NCBI RefSeq assembly: GCF_963674635.1
Contig: NZ_OY771475.1
Coordinates: 806,001-870,000, forward strand
DNA from: Breoghania sp.
GTDB lineage: Bacteria; Pseudomonadota; Alphaproteobacteria; Rhizobiales; Stappiaceae
Length of the DNA: 64,000 nucleotides
Reading direction: 5' to 3'
Part shown: positions 35,736 to 43,074 of the stretch, piece after piece
How the letters are laid out: every line of letters starts with the position of its first letter
Position numbering within the stretch: the stretch's first letter is position 1
The notes under the pieces: model-generated
Databases searched by the model: none
Seen by the model: the letters and a program-made list of their open reading frames with translations, nothing else
Told to the model about the DNA's origin: nothing
Made by a program: the position numbers and the translations under genes

Positions 35736-36689
35736 TTATTTGTTTTCATCCAAGGCATCGATTTCGTCGATGTCTGGATCCCCATTCATCAAGCGACACG
35801 CGGCGCGGCGAAGCAGGTCCCTCAGCCACAGGATGCCGGGATCATTGGTCATATGGGCTTGCCACTGCAGGTTCTCGACAATGGAGGGGGACTCGAAGGG
35901 GAGCGAATGCACCTTGATCTCTCCGCCCTTCACAAGCAGCGCCGCGAGCTGACCATGAACCGTGGCGATGAAATCGGTTCCCACCACCAGCGGGCCGAGA
36001 GCGGCGAAGCTGAAGCAGGTGGCTCCGATGTTTCGTTCCATGCCGTTTTGAGCCATGAAACTGTCCTGGACCGATTTCATGTTTTCCAGCGGCGTCATCA
36101 CGATGTGATTGGCCGCAAGATAACGCTCCAGGGTGAGGGGTTCATTGTACATCTGCGCGCCAGCCCAGGTGATGGCAACGAATACATCCCGATACAGCGG
36201 CTCACTGGGGTGGTTGTCCGTGAGCAGCAGGGAGGGCGCGATCACCAGATCCGCATCCCCTTTCTCGATGACGCTGCTTGGCTCTGTAACCTGCGGCAGA
36301 AAGCGGAACTTCACGCTCGCGCCTTCTTCCTGGGCAAGCGCCAGAACATGGGGCGCCAGCACGTTGAGGGCATAGTCGGACAGGATAATCCGAAATTCGC
36401 GGTCGGACGCAGCGGCATCGAATTCCACGCTTTGGGCGATCACGGAATCGATTTGAACCAGAATGTCCCGGATGGGACGCCGCAAGGCTTCTGCGCGCGG
36501 GGTGAGCTGCATCTGTCGCCCAACCTGGATGAGCAGTGGGTCCTCGAAATAGTCGCGCATGCGGCGCAGGGCAGATGACATAGCCGACTGGGTCAGGTTC
36601 ATCCGCTGACCGGCCAATGTCGTGGATCTCAGCGTCAGCAGCTGGTCGAGGGCGACCAGAAGATTCAAGTCCAATCTCTTGAAGCGCAA
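35736..36689 (-). CDS. LysR-family regulator, NodD-like
   Basis: A 317-residue LysR regulator beginning RFKRLDLNLLVALDQLL, close to the NodD-type N-terminus, with helix-turn-helix TTLAGQRMNLTQSAMSSALR. A TTG start at 36689 is chosen because GGGAGGA sits 5-6 nt before it; the open frame extends far upstream without one. It lies divergent from the VOC and Rieske genes and next to the hydrolase gene. It probably controls the 28-38 kb catabolic genes. Confidence 0.88.
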   Translation of the reverse strand: MRFKRLDLNLLVALDQLLTLRSTTLAGQRMNLTQSAMSSALRRMRDYFEDPLLIQVGRQMQLTPRAEALRRPIRDILVQIDSVIAQSVEFDAAASDREFRIILSDYALNVLAPHVLALAQEEGASVKFRFLPQVTEPSSVIEKGDADLVIAPSLLLTDNHPSEPLYRDVFVAITWAGAQMYNEPLTLERYLAANHIVMTPLENMKSVQDSFMAQNGMERNIGATCFSFAALGPLVVGTDFIATVHGQLAALLVKGGEIKVHSLPFESPSIVENLQWQAHMTNDPGILWLRDLLRRAACRLMNGDPDIDEIDALDENK

Positions 36690-36945
36690 TGCGTCCTCCC
36701 TCACATGTGGCATCAATTCAGCGGATGATGACCTCTGCAAATATCGATCGCAAGAATAGTTCAGGCAGATCAGTTTTTTAGCGACGCGACGGACCCAAAT
36801 ATCGCCGGGATTCATGCGATTTAGCTGAGATATGAAAGTTTTCCATAGAAGGTATCGACCCATTTCATTTTCGCGCGATACGGCGTTTCGCCTAACTCTG
36901 CCCACCACGCGCACTTGCGGATCCATGTTTTGGGAGGAGCCGGAA

Positions 36946-37881
36946 ATGAGAATCATTGGACCCGATGAAATGGTTTTTGGTGTTCAGAATATGGATGCCA
37001 GCCGTCAGTTTCTGACCGACTACGGATTGACTGAAGTCGACCTCGGAGACGGAGCTTTTCGTTTCGAAGCACTTGATGGCACGGCGATGACCCTTCGTCA
37101 GTCCGATGACCCGGCTCTGCCTCCCGCGCTTCCGACCGCCACCCAGTTGCGTCAGACCGTCTGGGGCTGCACAGACCAGGCCGCCGTGGACGAGATCGCC
37201 GACAACCTGTCGAGCGACAGGAAGGTCGAGCGTCATCCGGACGGATCCATCACGTGTCAGGACGATCTCGGCTTCGAACTCGCATTTCGTGTCACCACGC
37301 GCCGCGCGATCGAGGTCGATCAGGAAAAGGTGAACAGCGCCTGCGCCGCGCCACAGCGGGCCCCCAACGAACTTGGGGCGGACCGGACCGTTGAGGCCAA
37401 ACCCCGGACCTTGTCCCATATCGTTTTCTTCGTGCCTGACTCTGCGAAGATGGAAGCATTCTATGCCCGGCTCGGTTTTGTCGTCACAGACCGGTTTATC
37501 GATGTCGGTCCCTTCATGCGCCCGATGGCGAATGACGACCATCATTGCCTGTTCATGTTGCAAACGCCGCCGTTCATGCAGGGCATCGAGCATATCGCCT
37601 TTCACATGAAAGGGCCGACCGAACTCGTTCTCGCCGGGCATCGTTTGCAGATGAAGGGCTATGAGACCTTCTGGGGGCCGGGACGGCACAATTTCGGCTC
37701 AAACTGGTTCTGGTATTTCAACTCGCCCATGGGCGTGCACATGGAATACGACGCCGACATGGATAAGCACGACGAGACCTGGAAACCCCGCATTGCGGAA
37801 GCGACTGCAGAAACGTCCCAGATGTTCCTGCTGGAAGCGGTCAAGCTGTGGTTCCCGAATGGAGAGCCGCCGCAAGCCTGA
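36946..37881 (+). CDS. Two-domain VOC-fold protein, extradiol dioxygenase-like
   Basis: A 311-residue protein with two vicinal-oxygen-chelate modules: residues about 1-130 (degenerate) and about 150-300. The second module keeps a metal triad pattern: His in LSHIVFF, His in EHIAFHMKG and Glu in HMEYDADMD. This fits a type I extradiol dioxygenase or a related metal enzyme. The start follows GGGAGGAGCCGGAA. It is followed by a Rieske protein gene. Confidence 0.85.
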   Translation: MRIIGPDEMVFGVQNMDASRQFLTDYGLTEVDLGDGAFRFEALDGTAMTLRQSDDPALPPALPTATQLRQTVWGCTDQAAVDEIADNLSSDRKVERHPDGSITCQDDLGFELAFRVTTRRAIEVDQEKVNSACAAPQRAPNELGADRTVEAKPRTLSHIVFFVPDSAKMEAFYARLGFVVTDRFIDVGPFMRPMANDDHHCLFMLQTPPFMQGIEHIAFHMKGPTELVLAGHRLQMKGYETFWGPGRHNFGSNWFWYFNSPMGVHMEYDADMDKHDETWKPRIAEATAETSQMFLLEAVKLWFPNGEPPQA

Positions 37882-37944
37882 CGACTTCAAGCGCCTGTCT
37901 TTGCCGCCAGAGGTAGGCCGCCGCCCTGGAATCAGAGCCCGGAT

Positions 37945-38340
37945 ATGAAGCCGCGATACATCTGCGATCCCCTTTGCAAGCTGGATGAGTTGGAAGAGCG
38001 GAAGTCCCGCGGTTTCGACCCGCTGGACGAGGGGAAGGACACCATGTTCGTGGTGCGCCTGGGCGGCTCTGTCCATGGGTGGCGAAACGCTTGCCCCCAT
38101 TATGATTATGGGCGCATGGCCTGGAAGAAGGACGAGTTTCTCGACGCCGAGCGCAAGCACATCATGTGTGGCGCGCACGGTGCCTTGTTTGAGATCGCGT
38201 CTGGGCGGTGCGTTCTGGGCCCTTGCATGGGGCAGAAGCTGACCCCGGTTCCACTGGAGATCCGCAACGGCGCGGTCTACGTGTCCGGCCTCTATGCGCC
38301 GGGACTGCGGAAAAACCAGAGCCAATCGGAGGAAAGCTAG
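37945..38340 (+). CDS. Rieske [2Fe-2S] protein
   Basis: A 131-residue soluble Rieske ferredoxin. Ligands are Cys/His in ACPHYDY and CGAHGALFE, the standard C-x-H and C-x2-H pairs. No signal peptide or membrane anchor is present, so it is a cytoplasmic electron carrier. No Rieske oxygenase large subunit is nearby. It may serve an enzyme of the catabolic cluster or accompany the VOC protein. Confidence 0.9.
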   Translation: MKPRYICDPLCKLDELEERKSRGFDPLDEGKDTMFVVRLGGSVHGWRNACPHYDYGRMAWKKDEFLDAERKHIMCGAHGALFEIASGRCVLGPCMGQKLTPVPLEIRNGAVYVSGLYAPGLRKNQSQSEES

Positions 38341-38504
38341 CTTCGGCTGCCCGCGCAAGACGGGCAAAGCGGGTGGGGAGCCCGCCTTGGGATCTTCAAC
38401 TCTGTTCCGGGCGTTTCTCAGGCGGTCTCAACGCATGGACGACATGACCTGTGCCGCCTCTGCAATTGCAGGTGGCTCCGATTGGGGCGCGTGGCGCTGA
38501 TTTT

Positions 38505-39998
38505 TCAAGACAGTGGATGAATGTCCTCAACCCCCACATCAAGCGCGAAGGCGCGAGGGGTTTCCAGTCCCTTGAGCCCGAAATGAAAGGGGATCAACCG
38601 CGGCGCCACCGCACGGGCGATCGCGAGGTCCGAGAAACGCCACAGGTCGCGCGGGGTCATGTTGACATATCGCAGATCCGCCAGAGGGTTTTCCTCTTGC
38701 AGCGCGCGTTTCGGCCGCCGTGGCCCGAGGCCGAAGGGCGTGGGAACCTGGGTTGCCGGAATGCGCGAGAAGAGGAGGCCGTGATCAAAGGGGGAGCCGA
38801 TCTCTGCCCGTCCGGTGACGAGCTCCTCGGCATGGGCGGCAAGTGCCGGGTTTGCAAGGGCGTGGGTCAGGCCGCGATAGATCTGTGCCATCTCCAGAAA
38901 GGCACTTTCCGCCGCAGAACAAGCCGTCTGCTTGCCGGCGAGCCCCAGGCAGAATTGCGGCCGGGCAGGAGAGGGGTAGACAGGGTGGCAGACCGCCGCC
39001 ACGGCATTGACATTGCCGAGGTTTCCCAGATCAATCAGCCTGGTTGCAAGGCCGAGACGGCGGAACTCTTCAGCCATGCCTTCCAGCGCGGGCGGCAGAT
39101 CGTGGATCTCATCGGCCGGTGAACATCCATACCAGGCGGCGTAAAAGAGATGGCGTTCGATGAGCTCCTCGACGCCGTGCAACACGGCCGCTTCAATGCC
39201 GCGCGCGCACCCGAGGCCGTTGCTGTGGTTCAGGCCTGCAATCCGATGCGATGTCGTCGGCTTCACCACCAGCTCGTTTCTGCAGACGACTTGAGATGCG
39301 GGGGCTTCCCAAGCCTCATCGCGACACGCATGCGCGTAGTTCTCCACCGCCTCGCCCAGGGTCGATAAAAGCGCGGCCTCCTGGGTCGCGCCCTTGCCGC
39401 TGCTGCCTTGCCAGAACGGCCGATTTGGATCGTGTCGGCTGTTGGCAAGCCGCGCGACATGGACAACAGGATAATCGGGCTCTCCGGGCAGCGCGGGCAA
39501 TGCGATAATCTCGTTTACGATGCCTGCCGCACGTCCGACAATCGCCGCAAAGCCGCTGGTGCGTAAGGGGGCGGGCGGGCCGCAATCACAATCCGCCAAG
39601 GGCAGGACGGGCTCCTGGCCGGTGCTGCCATCGGGGCCAATTCGGGTGACCAAAGGCATGAAGGCGGGCCGATCGGACATCGCATTTGTTTGCAGTCCTG
39701 CCCTGATATTTCTCAACACGCGGGCAAGCGCAGAGCGTTGCACGGGAGATTGCGCAAGGGGCGAAATCCGCGCGATGGCGCGCGCCGAACTGTAGCTGGG
39801 AACTGTCCAGCGCGCGCAAATGTCCGTGGACGCACTCTGGAATTCCAGCGTGGCAAGTCGGCGCGACACCCAGCATTGCTCGCACAGTGATCCGGGGCCA
39901 AGTGGCGGGCTGACGAGCAGGTCCGCGCCATCAGGTTCGATCCGAAAGACCGTGTTGCCAATCGAGAGGCGGGCGAAGGTGGGGGGCTGGTGGCTCAC
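38505..39998 (-). CDS. YcaO-family protein (RiPP backbone-modifying, TOMM cyclodehydratase-like)
   Basis: A 497-residue protein. Residues about 1-130 form an extension with C39-x2-C42 (GPGSLCEQCWVSRRLA), resembling the partner domain of azole-forming cyclodehydratases. The YcaO domain follows with FWQGSSGKGATQEAALLS and TLGEAVENYAHA, then AAVLHGVEELIERH and QTACSAAESAFLEMAQ, which form the ATP/Mg pocket. YcaO enzymes use ATP to turn Cys, Ser or Thr into azolines or make thioamides. It ends HPLS, without the PxPxP tail of many cyclodehydratases. The GTG start overlaps the preceding gene by 4 nt. Confidence 0.88.
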   Translation of the reverse strand: MSHQPPTFARLSIGNTVFRIEPDGADLLVSPPLGPGSLCEQCWVSRRLATLEFQSASTDICARWTVPSYSSARAIARISPLAQSPVQRSALARVLRNIRAGLQTNAMSDRPAFMPLVTRIGPDGSTGQEPVLPLADCDCGPPAPLRTSGFAAIVGRAAGIVNEIIALPALPGEPDYPVVHVARLANSRHDPNRPFWQGSSGKGATQEAALLSTLGEAVENYAHACRDEAWEAPASQVVCRNELVVKPTTSHRIAGLNHSNGLGCARGIEAAVLHGVEELIERHLFYAAWYGCSPADEIHDLPPALEGMAEEFRRLGLATRLIDLGNLGNVNAVAAVCHPVYPSPARPQFCLGLAGKQTACSAAESAFLEMAQIYRGLTHALANPALAAHAEELVTGRAEIGSPFDHGLLFSRIPATQVPTPFGLGPRRPKRALQEENPLADLRYVNMTPRDLWRFSDLAIARAVAPRLIPFHFGLKGLETPRAFALDVGVEDIHPLS

Positions 39999-41302
39999 GC
40001 CGGAGCCCCGAGGATCATGCCGCCGACGATGAGGCGGCCATCCAGCCAGCGGTGAAGGCTGGTCTCCAGATGTCCCCATGCGCCGCCGACGGCACAGCTT
40101 GCCAGGCCAAGAGCTTCGGCGGCCAGAGACACCGTCTGGTAAATGGCGCCTGCGTTTCGCAGGATGTTGGTATAGGCAATTGCCGCATAAGAATGCGACA
40201 TCAGATCATAGTCGGCCGCGAGGATCAGTCCGCAAGGGGCAGGGAAGTCAGGTTCGGCGGCGATTGCATTGAATGTGCTCAGCGTATCGCGGGCAGCCGC
40301 CGCGCTATCGTCGAAAGCCCAGAGGTGATCGCCTGATTGGTCAAGGGCCGCAAGCCGCGCCAGTTGCGGATCTTCTTGTGAAAAGTACGCAAGATAGACG
40401 GCCGTTTCCCCGAGCCCGCCAGCACTTGGATAGGGGCAGGAAATGTCGGGACCAGGCCGTCGGCTCAGGGCCAGGCTGCACAGGGCGGATAGCGCGGCCA
40501 TGTCGATCCCGCCCCGGCGGTATCGGCGACAAGATCGGCGCTGGGCGAATATCTCCGCAAGCGGCACATCGGGAACCGGGTGACGGCGCGCTTGCAGACA
40601 GGTGGCCGGCGCGCTTGTCCAGGGGGGCGGCAAGGGATGGGCCGGACCGTTCGGCCGGGGCTTCTTGCCATAGGCTTTGTGTGGATCGTGATAGCAGCTC
40701 ACTAGATGGAGAAGCGCGTCTTGCGGCTCTGGTGCGCTGGTGTTGTCCGATGTTTCAGCGGTCCACCCGAGCCGTTGGAAAAGCCGCAAAATCCGGCTGT
40801 CGGGCTCGGCGGTTGCGTCGTCGCCGATTGGGCGGGGCAAGCTCGCGACCCGTGCCTGGTCAATGTGGACCGTGGTTTTCGTCCGCCCGCAGAACAGCAT
40901 CGCCCCGTCTCCGGTTTGAAGCAGGGCAACATCGCAGGCAAGGACAGGTCCGCTTGAGAGGGCGGCAGGCTGGCCCAGCAATCGCGCCAGCGAGGGCCGC
41001 CTGATCACAATCACGGACGGCTGCCCGTCCCGAGAGGCGTCGAACACAACCTCGATCAGGCCCAGATCCGCGATTGATTGCAATCCCATCTGCAGCTCAG
41101 GGGGCAAGGACGACCAGTCCACGGTGGGCAACACGTTCAGCAGACAAGCCAGTGCGGGATCTACGCCACGCAGCGAGATTTCGCCGCTTGGCGTAACCAG
41201 TCGGCGCGCCTGCGTGGTCGCATCGGATATCCGGACGCCTTCCGCCAGGCGCAGCGTCGCGACCGTCTCAGGCTCGGGCTTCAACTTGCCCACTTTGGAC
41301 AT
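39995..41302 (-). CDS. SagB-type FMN-dependent dehydrogenase
   Basis: A 435-residue protein with a nitroreductase fold in the C-terminal half: FAQRRSCRRYRRGGIDMAAL, PYPSAGGLGETAVYLAY and NAGAIYQTVSLAAEALGL. The N-terminal about 230 residues are an extra domain found in many SagB-like proteins. SagB enzymes oxidise thiazolines or oxazolines to azoles with FMN. The ATG at 41302 lies inside the radical SAM gene (35-nt overlap), and the stop overlaps the YcaO start, so the three enzymes are tightly coupled. Confidence 0.85.
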   Translation of the reverse strand: MSKVGKLKPEPETVATLRLAEGVRISDATTQARRLVTPSGEISLRGVDPALACLLNVLPTVDWSSLPPELQMGLQSIADLGLIEVVFDASRDGQPSVIVIRRPSLARLLGQPAALSSGPVLACDVALLQTGDGAMLFCGRTKTTVHIDQARVASLPRPIGDDATAEPDSRILRLFQRLGWTAETSDNTSAPEPQDALLHLVSCYHDPHKAYGKKPRPNGPAHPLPPPWTSAPATCLQARRHPVPDVPLAEIFAQRRSCRRYRRGGIDMAALSALCSLALSRRPGPDISCPYPSAGGLGETAVYLAYFSQEDPQLARLAALDQSGDHLWAFDDSAAAARDTLSTFNAIAAEPDFPAPCGLILAADYDLMSHSYAAIAYTNILRNAGAIYQTVSLAAEALGLASCAVGGAWGHLETSLHRWLDGRLIVGGMILGAPA

Positions 41303-42302
41303 CCTCACGCATGTTCTCATAGGGGCAATGCAAATCGATCTGCCGTTTGCTCTGCCAACCACGCAGCCAGATATCGGACTTGCGTGGAATGATCTCCATG
41401 GAGCCATCCGCGTGGAGCGTGCCAACGTGATTGAGCGGATCATCCAGACCGACGGTGCATTTCACGATCTGACCAGTCGAGCGGATGACCCAGGCATTGC
41501 CCTTGGCCGCGTAGCAGACATAGCAACTGTCGCAGGTCTTGGCTTCGATCTTGGGGCGCACCCGGTCGCGCCCCCAAAGCCGCGCGGTGAGTTCATCAAC
41601 GATGACGCGCGCGCGCTCATAGGTCAGAACACCGAAATCGCCCTGGTTCGGCCCGCCCAGATCGACAATTGGAAAGAAATACGCTGAGAATCGCGGGTCG
41701 TTCAGGAATTCCTGGCGCAGAAAGTCCGCAAAGTCGGGCAGGACATCGACATTGGCCGGTGTCACATGCACACGCAATTCAATCTTGATGGCGATGTCCG
41801 AGGCTTTGATCTCGCGCAGATTGCCCATGAGCTTGTCGAAAGTGCCGCGCCCACCTGCCGCCTTTCGGGTGAGGTCATGGCTCTGCTTTGGCCCGTCAAG
41901 GCTCACGTGGAAGCGCCGGATTCCGACGTCGGTCAAGGCTCTGGCGTTCTTGGCGTCCAGAAGAATGCCGTTTGTCGTCGCCGAGCCGAGATACAAGATG
42001 TCCGATTGCGCGGCGACGGATTGGGCGTGGCTGCCAATTTCAATCATGATATCGGAGGCCAGAAGCGGTTCGCCGCCGAACCAGTCAATGGACAGATGCC
42101 GGAGTTCCTCCGCCCGCCGATCGATCAGGGATTTTACCCCGGACACGACTGCTAGCTGCATCCGGCCGTGTTCGAATTTTTCGTAGCAATAGCCGCAACG
42201 CAAATTGCACTGTTCTGTTGGCAGAAGTGTCAACTCCAGCCGGTCTGTTGAAAAAGCCTCGGATGCGGCTTCCCAATAGGCTTGATCCGATAATTCATTC
42301 AC
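41268..42302 (-). CDS. Radical SAM/SPASM peptide-modifying enzyme
   Basis: A 344-residue radical SAM protein with cluster motif C32-x3-C36-x2-C39 (EQCNLRCGYCYE), SAM-binding WFGGEPLL and a C-terminal cysteine-rich SPASM-like region (KTCDSCYVCYAAKGNAW, IVKCTV, LHCPYENM) for auxiliary clusters. A GTG start at 42302 follows a TGAGGT site; no ATG is available. In RiPP loci such enzymes make thioether or C-C crosslinks or epimerise residues. It is the first enzyme after the precursor gene. Confidence 0.92.
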   Translation of the reverse strand: MNELSDQAYWEAASEAFSTDRLELTLLPTEQCNLRCGYCYEKFEHGRMQLAVVSGVKSLIDRRAEELRHLSIDWFGGEPLLASDIMIEIGSHAQSVAAQSDILYLGSATTNGILLDAKNARALTDVGIRRFHVSLDGPKQSHDLTRKAAGGRGTFDKLMGNLREIKASDIAIKIELRVHVTPANVDVLPDFADFLRQEFLNDPRFSAYFFPIVDLGGPNQGDFGVLTYERARVIVDELTARLWGRDRVRPKIEAKTCDSCYVCYAAKGNAWVIRSTGQIVKCTVGLDDPLNHVGTLHADGSMEIIPRKSDIWLRGWQSKRQIDLHCPYENMREDVQSGQVEARA

Positions 42303-42388
42303 AATGGACCTCAATAAAAAAATAAGCAAATGCAGACTATACGTTATGAAAACTGGATATTTATTGGGATGATGCCGTGGCCCGTAGG

Positions 42389-42415
42389 GCATTCCCGGGG
42401 AAGTGCCGGGAATGC
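42389..42415 (-). terminator. Hairpin between precursor gene and radical SAM gene
   Basis: Perfect 10-bp arms GCATTCCCGG / CCGGGAATGC with a 7-nt loop and no T-run, 22 nt past the precursor stop. In RiPP operons such stems usually allow partial readthrough, so the precursor is made in excess of the enzymes. Confidence 0.6.
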
Positions 42416-42437
42416 TTATCGTTCAAGAGATCGAAGC

Positions 42438-42701
42438 TCAGACTGCGCTGCAGCAGCCGATGTTCTTGATCGCTTCGCTCATGAGACTGTTGAGATCTTT
42501 CGGGTCGATGCGTTGCCCACCTTCAAGCGCAGCGCTGCAACAGCCGATGTTCTTGATCGCCTCCGCGCCAGCCGAAAGAGAGTCACGCAAGCTCGCCATG
42601 GCCTCAGAATTTGCAATGAATGCGCGGCCGGAATCGTCAAACTCAATATCCGCGGCGGATATTGTCACGGATCTCGAGCTGGGTTTCGTCGGTTTAGCCA
42701 T
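42438..42701 (-). CDS. Candidate RiPP precursor peptide with two repeated CC cores
   Basis: An 87-residue protein. The leader (about 1-45) is rich in Ser, Ala and acidic residues. Residues 46-57 (AEAIKNIGCCSA) and 75-86 (SEAIKNIGCCSA) are near-identical core units, separated by LEGGQRIDPKDLNSLM; the protein ends in Val87. The Cys pairs are 54-55 and 83-84, the only cysteines in the protein. The ATG at 42701 has GGAG 8-9 nt upstream; a longer frame from a TTG at 42779 is rejected. It precedes radical SAM, SagB-like and YcaO genes on the same strand. No known precursor family is recognised. Confidence 0.85.
   Translation of the reverse strand: MAKPTKPSSRSVTISAADIEFDDSGRAFIANSEAMASLRDSLSAGAEAIKNIGCCSAALEGGQRIDPKDLNSLMSEAIKNIGCCSAV
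42445..42476 (-). repeat. Core-coding DNA repeat, copy 2 (C-terminal core)
   Basis: 32 nt, matching the other copy at 30 of 32 positions; the repeat period is 87 nt (29 codons). It encodes the EAIKNIGCCSA unit next to the stop codon. Confidence 0.85.
42532..42563 (-). repeat. Core-coding DNA repeat, copy 1 (first core)
   Basis: 32 nt, 30/32 identical to the copy 87 nt away. Such near-identity at the DNA level suggests a recent internal duplication or gene conversion. Confidence 0.85.
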
Positions 42702-43074
42702 TTGATTTCTCCAGAGCTTAATGAAAATAATTGATAAGGATAACTTTATTAGTTTCGCAAAAAATAAGTTAAACGTCAACTGAGTTGCATTGAAATGTGT
42801 TCAGATAAATAATTAGGTAGAGGAGGGTGTTTTAAATACATGACATAAGGCTTGATTTATTTAAATTAATTATTGGGGGCGCAGGGAGGGCTTTCGCCAT
42901 GAGGCTTCGCATGATCCATGTTGCGGCCGGGGAGAGAGCAAAGCCTTGGGCGTGATTGCGAGACGCGCGTCGGTATTTTTCCATGCGCCGAACCCCGTCG
43001 TCATGGGCGCCAATTGCAGGCGCTTTACCGCTTATCGCCGAATTTCAAAACAGTCTTCGAGGTGTCAGGCAATC
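42702..43074. promoter_or_regulatory. AT-rich divergent promoter region of the RiPP locus
   Basis: No gene is seen in these 373 nt. The part from about 42715 to 42880 is strongly AT-rich, unlike the surrounding GC-rich DNA. It contains a TTGACG element on the minus strand at 42774-42779 facing the precursor gene, but no convincing -10 could be fixed. It separates the precursor operon from the divergent helical protein gene. Confidence 0.5.

Noticed and set aside
42438..42779. Longer 113-residue version of the precursor with a hydrophobic N-terminus
   Set aside because: It would start at a TTG with no ribosome site in the AT-rich promoter; the ATG at 42701 with GGAG is far better and gives a normal leader.
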